Assembly: GCA_964035545.1 (NCBI GenBank)
Contig: OZ037768.1
Location: 297,501 to 357,500, forward strand
Length of the DNA: 60,000 bases
Direction: 5' to 3'
DNA from: Bugula neritina
Taxonomy: Eukaryota; Bryozoa; Gymnolaemata; Cheilostomatida; Bugulidae
In this document: positions 1-10,375 of the stretch, one piece after another
How the letters are laid out: each line of letters opens with the position of its first letter
Numbering within the stretch: position 1 is the stretch's first letter
Notes under the pieces: generated by a model
What the model was told of the DNA's origin: nothing
Seen by the model: only the letters and a program-made list of their open reading frames with translations
Database searches by the model: none
Translations under genes and position numbers: made by a program

Positions 1-804
1 TGACCGATATATCAGACAGAAGAAGTACGTATGCTCTTTGACTTTAGGTGTTTAGTGATGGTGGGGCTACAGTTTCTAGTTTATTCTTTGGTTAAGTTAC
101 TGCAGCTGTTTACTGTACGCAGTAGGTTTTGCTAATAAGCAATGGGCAACAGATTTTTAATTCATGTACAAAGCTGATGAGTTAGAGTTTGATCATCCTG
201 TCAACTAGTAACTGATTCAATGAGTCATTCAGCTTAGTCAATCGACTAGTCATGTCATCATTTTAACCATTACTAAACTCTAACTAATGCGTAATTTACG
301 TTCTCATTTAACCAGAAACTACCAACAGTTCTATTGCTCTGTTCTCTTCATCTTTAGTAAAATACTAATTCATATTGCTATCCAATCATTTCTATTTCAT
401 TAGTAATATTTTAAAATTAAACTAACAACAATATATACTTAGGAAAGTGCTGTTTAGCAGTTTGCAACACTAGAACTGACCTGTATAATATAAACTGATG
501 TTGGTATTGTAATTATCTGCTGCTGTGTTATCAGAAACAAAGATGCTAACTGGAGAAGTGCTCTACTCACACAAAAAGAGTATGAACTACAGCTATTACG
601 TGTTCCCAGCTTACCACTCAGTGCTTCACTGTTCGGCTTTTCTTATTATTTACTAGTTCAAGGCATTTCTCTCAGTGACTGTGACAAGCAATGAGCTCTC
701 AACCTTATCAGAATGCTAGTTTCTTACTCACTTTGAATTTATCATTGTGACTAGTATTGTTATGATATTACAAACGATAGTAATTCTGCTGCGGAAGCTC
801 ATTG

Positions 805-818
805 GTTGTCATGGTAAC
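805..818 (+). promoter_or_regulatory. Perfect RFX X-box motif
   Basis: GTTGTCATGGTAAC matches the X-box consensus GTHNYYATRRNAAC at every position. RFX factors bind this element and control ciliary genes in animals. It lies about 1.9 kb upstream of the first confident exon of a gene whose family is centriolar/ciliary. Whether it sits in that gene's promoter depends on where the missing 5' exons are, so the functional link is inference. Confidence 0.45.
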
Positions 819-1014
819 TGACAGTTTTTTTTTATCTGTTTGTGTTCTGTCACTCTTGGGCACTGTCAGGTTGGCCTTGAACTTTTACCAAATATTTTCA
901 ATTCATTCTGTTGAAAACCCCAACTGAGTTTCAGTTAAAGCGTGTATTGATCACAGGGACTGATTTCTGGTATGAAGGATAATCTTCACATTATACTTTC
1001 TGGTTGTCACCTTT

Positions 1015-1149
1015 TTCTACAGAGTTACCTTGTTCTACAGAGTTACCTTGTTCTACAGAGTTACCTTGTTCTACAGAGTTACCTTGTTCTACAGAGTTAC
1101 CTTGTTCTACAGAGTTACCTTGTTCTACAGAGTTACCTTGTTCTACAGT
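1015..1149 (+). repeat. Minisatellite, 18-bp unit
   Basis: About seven and a half near-perfect copies of TTCTACAGAGTTACCTTG. It is stop-free in one frame, but codon use and context give no sign of a protein. Confidence 0.9.
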
Positions 1150-1857
1150 TTGATAAGATAACTCTTATATTCATATATTCCTAAGCTGGTAACTCTCCAG
1201 TTCAGTTTAATTTGTACTTAATGAAGTCCTGGTGTTCAAAGAAAGGAAACGCAATTGTTTATTTAGGGAGAAACTTTTTCACTAGCAACTGTTTTGCCAT
1301 TTTTCTTTATTTCTGTAAAATGAAATGCTCTTTAAATGCCCTTGCCTTCTTTATACTAGCGTGTTGTTATATTTGACATTTCTATGACCTTCCAGGGCAT
1401 ATTACTCAAAACTCTCATTATTTTCCTTTTCGTTCAACTCCAATTTCAGCAGTAATGGACATCTGTTTATTATCAAGGAAAAATATTTATTAGCTGAAAA
1501 AGAAACCAATGAATTTTCTCCTTTATACACAGCAAGCTAACTGACTGGTTTCATTTTATGACTGGCTTTATCTGTTTGCTTTCAGCATTGATCTCTAAAC
1601 ATGAAAACTAAGATTGACCTAGTTAACGCTTTTGTAGACAAGTGTCGTCAATCTGCGGACCAGTCGTGAGAGCGTTATGGTGCATATACGTGTCGCGTTG
1701 AATGTGTCCGGCACCATTTAGTCTCGTTCTCACATTTTCTCGTTTGTTTCTGTTTTGGTGATGTTAGGTGCTGCCCTTTCACGTGATCCCTCAGCTTGTA
1801 AACAGAGCTTAGAGGTCTTCTGCAATTCACCACTGTTTTGTATTAGTCAGCTTCCCC

Positions 1858-2055
1858 CCTCTACCATTACACCCCCTTCCTCTACCATTGCACCCCCTTC
1901 TTCTACCCTTGCGCCCCCCCTCTACCATTGCACCCCCTTCCTCTACCATTGCACCCCCCTCTACCATTACACCTTCTTCCTCTACCATTGCACCCCCTTC
2001 CTTTACCATTGCACCCCCTTCCTCTGCCATTGCACCCCCTTCCTTTATCATTACA
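1858..2055 (+). repeat. Minisatellite, about 18-21-bp unit, C-rich
   Basis: About ten imperfect copies of CTACCATTGCACCCCCTTC with variation in the C runs. The minus strand is G-rich (GGGGGTGCAATGG), so runs of five or more G recur at about 20-bp spacing. Open frames across it are an effect of the repeat. Confidence 0.85.
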
Positions 2056-2426
2056 CACTCGTAATCTGTATTTGTTGAGTATGAATCCCAAGTAGCAGAA
2101 GATTTAAACTTGCTTTTCCTGCTTTCATATCAAGTAAACCCGCATGTTGCCTTCGCAGTAATAAATTTCACACAGCCATCCATGTCCTTTGGCTAAATGG
2201 TTTAAAGTCAGAAATGGTACTAGTTGCTGCCCAATACTTGATCTGCACTTTTGTTTAGCCGTATGCACTTCCTGTTTATTCGTATTGACTTCCTGTTCAG
2301 TCGTATGCACCATCTTGTTGATAAGAGCAGAATTCACTCACAATTGACTACTTAATTTTTATTTCTTACATGTCACTACTGAGAGCCAACTCTGTAATTT
2401 GGGTGTAAAACATCAACTCATCTGAG

Positions 2427-2724
2427 AGTGTTTGTATACTGAGTAACTGAACTGATATGTCTGTATACTGAGTAACATAACTGATATGTCTGTACACTGA
2501 GTAACTGAACTGATATGTCTGTATTCTGAGTAACTGAACTGATATGTCTGTATACTGAGTAACTGAACTGATATGTCTGTATACTGAGTAACTGAACTGA
2601 TATGTCTGTATACTGAGTAACTGAACTGATATGTCTGTATACTGAGTAACTGAACTGATATGTCTGTATAGTGAGTAACTGATATATCAGTATACTGAGT
2701 AACTGAACTGATATGTCTGTATAG
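2427..2724 (+). repeat. Minisatellite, 29-bp unit, ending at a splice acceptor
   Basis: About ten copies of a 29-bp unit containing CTGAGTAACTGAACTGATAT followed by GTCTGTATA. The last copy carries a C-to-G change, giving GTCTGTATAG, which is the acceptor of the exon starting at 2725. A second copy with the same change lies near 2664. Confidence 0.9.
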
Positions 2725-5700
2725 TGAAGTCGAGAAGAGACAGAAAGTGCTCGACGGAGAGTATGAAGAAAAGTTGGAGTTGCTACATAGCCTTGAGAAC
2801 CAAAGAACCAACCTGGAGGAGGAGAAGTTTTCAGCAGACTCTGAGCTAGACCAGCAGAGACTAGCCTTGGATGAGAAGCAGAGAGCTTACGACGCCCTCA
2901 TGAGAGAGCACGAGTATGCCAGAGAGAAAGAAGCTCAGCTTATGGGCGACAAGTACGTAATCTTCTTGTTGATTGGCTAGCTGTGTGTGTTCTCACACTC
3001 TATTAGTTGTTAATAACTTTATGGGATATTTCAGAGCTGCTCTTGACCTTAGCCTCAGAACTATAATGATAGAGAAGAAGAGTCAGCATGAGATAGTTGC
3101 CCGCAAGCAGCGTGAAAAAGACAAAGACTTGAGGAGCTTAAAAAGGGCGGAGCTTCAACTGAAGGTTGCAGAAGACAACTTGGCTCACCAGAGTATGATC
3201 AGCGAGAAAGTCAAAGGCAATCTCGACGCGGCTCCTAAAGACGATGGAACTCTTTTTAATAAGAGGAAAGAACTGCAGAAGGAAGTAGAACAGACAAAGA
3301 GAGCTTTATCTCAGCAGGTAAGTTGTGTGTGACATCATGTAATGAGTACTCTACTCCAAGTTAAGGATTACATTTCGACTCTAATAGAACACTAGTGGTA
3401 CTTTTTCTGTTTGTTGAAAAATGCTTTTTTAGAAAATAGCTATAGATTTCTTTTACTAGATGTTTGGAGGTATTATATGTGTTACTTGTAGACATCATTG
3501 ACAGCTGTAGAACAAGTGAAAGTGGAGCAGTCAATAGCAGAAGAAGGTCGACTCTTGTACGAGCAGGGAGACTTGAGGATAGAGGTGGTGGAGCTGACTC
3601 GACTGGCAGCAATTAAAGCTGACGAGAGAGAACAGAAGGCGAGAGACTTCATGAGAGCCGAGATGAGGTACCATCGCGCTGTCGAAGATCTGAAAACCAA
3701 GCAGCTGCAGATACAGGACCACGAGAAAAAGTTCCGAGGTAGAATAACTCCCAGTTGTATCACTTATATACGACTAGTGCTCCCCCAAGTGGCAGAAAAC
3801 CTTCAAATAGTCAGTTAGATAGACAGGATATGAGCTCGTTGCAGTGTCTGTATTATAGCAGCGTACTGCAGACGTATAGATGTTATTCTGTGTTGTAGAA
3901 ATGCAGCAGAAGTTGAAAGAGTTTGCCAAGCTCTACGACGTTATCAAGAATGAGAGGAATAAGATCGTCAACCTCATACAGACTAGCACCCAGATATCTG
4001 CGGAGATGCGGGAGAAAATAAAAATATTAGCCAATGAAATGGAGATTTTGCGGACTGCCGTCTCTCAGAAGGAGAGGTCAGTGGCATATTGATCTCTTCT
4101 ACTCAACAACTGATGAGTCATATACTTTAGCAACTCAAGTTTCTTTATGTAAAACCTGACCATTAACTTTGTTGTATTCTTCAAATCATGTTAACAGTTT
4201 CATTTGTTACAAACCAGCATCTTTTCTTTATTTGAATTGTGAGAGAATGACAAAATGTTCTTCTTGTCATGGCACTGTAAGGTGATTTAATCATAGTTAA
4301 TATCAAAGTGCAGACGTATTGATAAAGTGCAGACGTATTGATAAAGTGCAGACGTATTGATATCAAAGTGCAGACGTATTGATATCAAAGTGCAGAAGTA
4401 TTGATATCAAAGTGCAGACGTATAATCTTATTTTGTGTGCAGATTGCTGCAGAAGACTAGACTGAGGCACCTCAACAGTATAGTTATTCGAGATAGCCTT
4501 AGAAATGAGTTGGCCAAGCAGACGAGAATTGAAGAGGAAATGAGAGAAAAACGTAAACAGCAGAAAATGGAGATTGAAAAGTTGAACAACATGATCAATC
4601 ATGCTGAAGTAAGGGGGATAAATCCTAATTATAAGGTTTACTTTCCAGGAGTCATCTGATTATTATCTGATAAAATATCTCTAATTGTTTTTTATCAAAT
4701 TTTAATTTTCTAAATGGAAACGTGTCCTACTCTGTTGTAGCAAATAGCAATAACTGCAAATGGATATGTTTCTAGACTTGCAATTATTAGCTAGGATCTA
4801 ATGAATATAAGCTTGTCTTTCCAGTCTTGCGCTTATCACTTGATGATTCTATTTCTTGTGTGATCACATGACTTCATTGATCTCTAGGAAGTCATGGTAC
4901 AACTTAGAAACAAGTATGAGGAAGAGGTGCAGCACAGAAATGCCAGGGGAATACAACTCATAGAGAGAAATGAAGAAGTCTGCATATTCTATGAGAAAGT
5001 TAATATTCAAGGTTAGATTCAGTTCCTGCTAGGTTGAGAAAGTTAGGGGTGACCTGTCACTACCCATACTTAGTGTGTGCAGGATGTTGGAACAGTATGC
5101 AATGTACATCACAGTGTTTTCTTGAAACTTGCTTGCTTTTTGGAAATTTTGAATTATCAAATTGACACAAAAATTCTGAAAGAATGATTTTGTATAAAAA
5201 TACACATTTTCAACTGCAGCTGCATTTGAGGCCATTCAGGAAATTACACGATACCAAAGAATATATTTAACATTGACATCTCAAAATACAAGAAGTTCTA
5301 CCTCCATATTTATGTGTGTGAATAATAATAATACTAATAAACCAAATGGCAGTTTTATGTTGCCATGACTACCACAACATCTGCTATTATTCTATTATTA
5401 GACACAATATTCTATTATTAGACACAATGGTGCGAGAAGGCAATGTATCCGTACAGGCCCGCGAAGAGGAAATACGTTTCTTGAAGATGCAAGGTCAGGA
5501 AGAGAGGCGTGGCATTGATGTGCTCAGAAAGGCTTTACCTAACAAACGCAACCTCGAACAGGAACTCGTAGCTCTGCAGATACAGGTGAGTGTCTTGTAG
5601 TACGCTCTGATATGTTGTAATACGCTATGACGTGTTGTAATACGCTCTGATATGTTGTAATACGCTATGACGTGTTGTAATACGCTATGACGTGTTGTAA

Positions 5701-8700
5701 TACGCTATGACGTGTTGTAATACGCTATGACGTGTTGTAATACGCTATGATTTATTGTAATACGCTATGACGTGTTGTAATACGCTCTGATGTGTTGTAA
5801 TACGCTATGACGTGTTGTAATACGCTATGACGTGTTGTAATACGCTATGACGTAATACGCTATGAAGTGTTGTAATACGCTATGACGTAATACGCTATGA
5901 CGTAATACGCTATGAAGTGTTGTAATACGCTATGACGTGTTGTAGTATGCTCTGATGTGTTGTAATACGCTATGACGTGTGGTAATACGCTATGACCTGT
6001 TGTAATACGCTATGGCGTGTTGTAATACGCTATGATGTGTTGTAATACGCTATGACGTATTGTAATACGCTATGACGTGTTGTAATACGCTATGACGTAT
6101 TGTAATACGCTATGATATGTTGTAATACGCTATGATGTGTTGTAATACGCTATGACGTAATATGCTATGAAGTGTTGTAATATGCTATGACGTGTTGTAA
6201 TACGCTATGACGCGTTGTATTACGCGGAGAGACACTGTAGGATGTCACATGACTGTTGCAGCTGTCTCAGTGTCAAGACCGAATGATGGAGCAAGAGAAA
6301 AGTCTAGAAGATGCCAACGACGAGACGAGAATTAGATTCTTAGAGGGAAACGATTTGTCTCCAGCCGAACTTAAAGATAAAATACAGGAGGTAGAGATCA
6401 GTGTTACAGTATATTATACAACTGTGTAGTTAGAGCTCATTGTTACAGTATATTATGCAACTGTGTGTGTAGTTAGAGCTCACTGTTACAGTATATTATA
6501 CAACTGTGTGTGTAGTTAGAGCTCATTGTTACAGTATATTATACAACTGTGTGTGTAGTTAGAGATCAGTGTTACAGTATATTATACAACTGTGTGTGTA
6601 GTTAGAGCTCATTGTTACAGTATATTATACAACTGTGTGTGTAGTTAGAGATCATTGTTACAGTATATTATACAACTGTGTGTGTAGTTAGAGATCAGTG
6701 TTGCAGTATATTATACAACTGTGTGTGTAGTTAGAGATCAGTGTTACAGTATATTATACAACTGTGTGTGTAGTTAGAGATCAGTGTTACAGTATATTAT
6801 ACAACTGTGTGTGTAGTTAGAGCTCATTGTTACAGTATATTATACAACTGTGTGTGTAGTTAGAGATCATTGTTACAGTATATTATACAACTGTGTGTGT
6901 AGTTAGAGCTCAGTGTTACAGTATATTATACAACTGTGTGTGTAGTTAGAGCTCATTGTTACAGTATATTATACAACTGTGTGTGTAGTTAGAGCTCAGT
7001 GTTACAGTATATTATACAACTGTGTGTGTAGTTAGAGATCAGGCTAGCTGAGAAGGAAGAGCAGTTACTTGAAAAGGAGTTGATATCTGAGCAAGTCACA
7101 CGATTGGCTGAGAGGGTGAAGAAGAGAGCAGAAACGGGGAAAGACGACACCCTGGACCTGGCTAAGAAGGTTGGTTTATGCACTATACGGTATTACTGTG
7201 GATACTGTACGGTATTACTGTGAATACTATACGGTATTACTGTGGATACTATACGGTATTACTGTGGATAATATACGGCATTACTGTGAATACTATACGG
7301 TATTACTGTAGATGCTATACGGTATTACTGTGGATACTATGTGGTATTACTGTGAATACTGTACGGTATTACTGTGGATAATATACGGCATTACTGTGAA
7401 TACTATACGGTATTACTGTAGATGCTATACGGTATTACTGTGGATACTATGTGGTATTACTGTGAATACTATACAGTATTGCTGTGAATAATATACGGTA
7501 TTACTGTGGATACTATGTGGTATTACTGTGAATACTATACGGTATTACTGTGAATACTATACGGTATTACTGTGAATACTATACGGTATTACTGTGAATA
7601 CTATACGGTATTACTGTAGATGCTATACGGTATTACTGTGGATACTATGTGGTATTACTGTGAATACTATACAGTATTGCTGTGAATAATATACGGTATT
7701 ACTGTGGATACTATGTGGTATTACTGTGAATACTGTACGGTATTACTGTGAATACTATACGGTATTACTGTGGATACTATACGGTATTACTGTGGATAAT
7801 ATACGGCATTACTGTGAATACTATACGGTATTACTGTAGATGCTATACGGTATTACTGTGGATACTATGTGGTATTACTGTGAATACTGTACGGTATTAC
7901 TGTGGATAATATACGGCATTACTGTGAATACTATACGGTATTACTGTAGATGCTATACGGTATTACTGTGGATACTATGTGGTATTACTGTGAATACTAT
8001 ACAGTATTGCTGTGAATAATATACGGTATTACTGTGGATACTATGTGGTATTACTGTGAATACTATACGGTATTACTGTGGATAATATACGGCATTACTG
8101 TGGATACTATACGGTATTACTCTATATATAACTAGGTCAATGACATCCAAGCAAAGATTAAAGACACAACACGTAAAATGATGGCTCTGGTGTCGGAGCT
8201 CTCCATGAACCAGGCAGCTGCTATGAAGTTACAGGCTACAGTGAAAGAACAAGAGGTGGAGCTTGAACAGGTTAGTCGTCTGCATTGCTACCTGCTGTGG
8301 GGGTGTTGGGACTACACAAGCTGATGACTCATTTAATTCATGCGCATATAATGTATATCTGGGGACAATGTTGGTTGCTGCTATTTGATTAGTGCTACGT
8401 GAGGATGGAGAAGGGGGAGCCCCCTAGTGAGGAGGTTGAAAGAGAGTGGGAAAAGATGGCTAGAAATGAAGAACGAAAAGTCAGAGACTTTGATAATGCT
8501 ACTAAGGTAAGATGACCTTATTTGAATATACCTCACCTATACTCAGTCTCACTAGTACTCAGTCTAACTAGTACTCAGTCTCACTAGCACTCAGTCTCAC
8601 TAGCACTCAGTCTCACTCACTAGTACTCAGTCTCACTAGTACTCAGTCTCACTAGTACTCAGTCTCACTAGTACTCAGTCTCACTAGTACTCAGTCTCAC

Positions 8701-9387
8701 TAGTACTCAGTCTCACTAGCACTCAGTCTCACTCACTAGTACTCAGTCTCACTAGTACTCAGTCTCACTAGTACTCAGTCTCACTAGTACTCAGTCTTAC
8801 TAGTACTCTGTCTCACTAGTACTCACTACTAACTACCACTCACGTTGCTCTTTTATTTTTGCCAGTTGCCTATCTACTTTAAAATTTGACTTCTTGACGC
8901 CTTTAATTAATATCGGAACACCTATTTCGCTGAACCCCTTTGTTTTACTATACATTATAATATAGACAGTGTTTTGGTGTATTGTCCTTCACCCGCCTAC
9001 GACATTCACTTTAGCTAATATTTATCTCGCTAATAATTTTAGTCTGTTAGTTCGAACAATCAGTGACTCTTAAAGCCGGAATTCTTCAAATTCACACAAA
9101 TTTTTGATTGCAACGTCGTCAGATTTTCTTGTAATAAAAACATTACGTGGCAAAGTGTTGATTGCGTGCTGGTTAATTCTCAGGCTAAGTATGAAGAGGA
9201 GCAGTACATGATATCAGAGGGGTGCAAGAGTACAGCTGAGCCTAGACCAAATGCCTACATACCAGATGACGAGTCGGAGCTCCCCATACCCCGCCCCTAC
9301 GGTTCTCATGCCCCATTCAAACCTCAGGAACCCGGCACTACTATGAGACACATCAGGAAACCTGTGCCCAAACCCATTGAAATTTAA
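2725..9387 (+). CDS. CCDC146: CCDC146-family coiled-coil protein (C-terminal 703 residues; 5' part missing)
   Basis: Twelve exons join in phase: 2725-2952, 3035-3317, 3492-3738, 3899-4076, 4443-4608, 4888-5011, 5422-5585, 6262-6390, 7032-7169, 8136-8270, 8393-8506 and 9184-9387, ending in TAA. Nearly the whole product is charged heptad-type coiled coil rich in E, K, R and Q. The proline-rich tail ([19 protein letters not shown], then [14 protein letters not shown]) and the segment [15 protein letters not shown] are what I recognise as CCDC146, the animal relative of Chlamydomonas MBO2. In animals this is a centriole/axoneme-associated microtubule protein needed for sperm flagella. Human CCDC146 is roughly 955 residues, so about 250 N-terminal residues are expected upstream. 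Exon 9 is placed at 7032, not 7043, because only that acceptor keeps the frame open. Introns 4, 7, 8, 9 and 11 carry minisatellites. The gene is convergent with PEX12. The symbol rests on remembered family features, not a search. Confidence 0.72.
4309..4424 (+). repeat. Short minisatellite in CCDC146 intron 4
   Basis: Five or six copies of an 18-22-bp unit, AAAGTGCAGACGTATTGAT with an optional ATC. It lies just before the acceptor of the exon at 4443; the acceptor itself (TTGTGTGCAG) is not a copy of the unit. Confidence 0.8.
5600..6225 (+). repeat. Minisatellite filling CCDC146 intron 7, 20-bp unit
   Basis: About 30 copies of TGTTGTAATACGCTATGACG, some shortened. It occupies nearly the entire intron between exons 5422-5585 and 6262-6390. 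Confidence 0.92.
6391..7042 (+). repeat. 43-bp minisatellite containing the exon-9 splice acceptor
   Basis: About 15 copies of a 43-bp unit that includes GTGTGTGTAG followed by TTAGAGMTCA. The last copy is the functional boundary: acceptor GTGTGTGTAG at 7022-7031, then TTAGAGATCA as the first bases of exon 9. Each upstream copy therefore repeats the acceptor together with the first exon bases. Confidence 0.92.
7187..8125 (+). repeat. Minisatellite filling CCDC146 intron 9, 22-bp unit
   Basis: About 42 copies of a 22-bp unit built on ATACGGTATTACTGTG plus GATACT or AATACT. Variants (TACTGTAGATGC, ATACTATGTGG, ATACAGTATTGC) recur in the same order, showing higher-order duplication of blocks of several units. 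Confidence 0.92.
8545..8828 (+). repeat. Minisatellite in CCDC146 intron 11, 16-bp unit
   Basis: About 17 copies of TACTCAGTCTCACTAG, with a longer CTCACTCACTAG variant occurring twice. It lies in the intron between exons 8393-8506 and 9184-9387. Confidence 0.9.
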
Positions 9388-9608
9388 ACTAGGAGTTGTC
9401 TTATCAAATGAGCATTTCTTCAATATCCTGTATAATAGAGTAGCTACGGCTGTTGGAGGATTCCTTGTTATTTTAATTATTTTAATTTATTATCTACAAT
9501 TTCGCCAGACTCAAAGTGATTACACTATTTGGTGAGAGACACTACTCCCTGTATATTCTTGTATTTATTAGCGTACCCCTCAGTCACATAGCTATGTCTT
9601 ACACAGCC

Positions 9609-9614
9609 AATAAA
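9609..9614 (+). terminator. Polyadenylation signal, CCDC146
   Basis: Canonical AATAAA in the sense direction, 222 bases after the TAA stop. It is the first such hexamer after the gene. Confidence 0.6.
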
Positions 9615-9958
9615 CATGTGATAGAACTGTATTATAGATAGCATATGTGATGTCTGCTAAAAGCAATTATTTAAAAAATTTAAAAGTATATTTGAAACAT
9701 TAGCAAACTACAATCATGTAAACAATTCCCCATAAAAATTATCAAAATATTCTAGACTGAACTTATTTTGAAAACCATATATATCAAAGTATAGCAGCAA
9801 TCAGTAAAAAATCAGAAGTAGAAACAATGCCAGCATGGTGTGGTGTCAACACAGTGAAGTATCAACATTGTGTGGTGTCAACATTGTGAGGTGTCAGCAT
9901 AAAAAGTGAGAAGTACGCCAAGAGAAAACTACTTCAACCAAACATTGTCATCCGTTAA

Positions 9959-9964
9959 TTTATT
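9959..9964 (-). terminator. Polyadenylation signal, PEX12
   Basis: TTTATT on the plus strand reads AATAAA on the PEX12 strand, about 390 bases past the stop codon. Confidence 0.5.
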
Positions 9965-10223
9965 TACCACGACCCAACACAATGCGAGTATCTCCTGTCC
10001 AATTTACCAGAAATAAATATCTTCAGCTGATGACATAACTTCCTCCACAAGGAGCAATGTCTCCGCTAACTTCTACGTGGAGTTCCAACTCGCATATGAG
10101 AGCTCCAGGATGGGGCAACTCCTAATCCTCAGCAGTTACTGTGAGGCAGACAACTCCCAAATGACCTGTTGGCTATCGAGTCTAGTGAAATAAATGATGT
10201 TAATAACTTAACCAACTGACATA

Positions 10224-10375
10224 CACTCAGGTCATTGTATGTGTAGAGATCAGGGTACACTCAGGTCATTGTATGTGTAGGGGACAGGGTACACTCAGGT
10301 CATTGTATGTGTAGAGATCAGGGTACACTCAGGTCATTGTATGTGTAGAGATCAGGGTACACTCAGGTCATTGTT
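10224..10375 (-). repeat. 34-bp minisatellite overlapping the PEX12 stop codon
   Basis: About four and a half copies of a 34-bp unit containing ACACTCAGGTCATTGTATGT on the plus strand. On the minus strand the right-most copy encodes the last codons of PEX12 and its TGA. The remaining copies are 3' UTR and repeat the same codons and stop. Confidence 0.9.

Larger units (their letters stand above)
1..2724 (+). other. Upstream part of the CCDC146-like gene or intergenic; no firm exon
   Basis: No exon is firmly supported here. The CCDC146-like gene to the right lacks its N-terminal part, so at least one more exon must lie in this stretch or to the left of the window. Two weak candidates exist. 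Bases 1-23 read as an open codon run ending at a donor-like GTACGT, similar to the donor of the exon at 2725-2952. Bases 535-599, after a TTATCAG acceptor-like site, read as a charged stretch but have a poor donor. The rest holds AT-rich sequence and three minisatellites (listed separately). An RFX-type X-box lies at 805-818. Confidence 0.3.
9388..10351. other. Shared 3' flank of CCDC146 and PEX12
   Basis: The two genes converge here. A plus-strand AATAAA at 9609-9614 lies 222 bases after the CCDC146 stop codon. A minus-strand AATAAA (TTTATT on the plus strand at 9959-9964) lies about 390 bases after the PEX12 stop. The space between is AT-rich with no other open feature. The 34-bp array at 10224-10375 forms the start of the PEX12 3' UTR. 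Confidence 0.6.

Noticed and set aside
7032-7043. Acceptor at ATCAG (7042) for CCDC146 exon 9
   Set aside because: It puts a TGA in frame with exon 8; the acceptor at 7031 restores the frame and the expected coiled-coil sequence.
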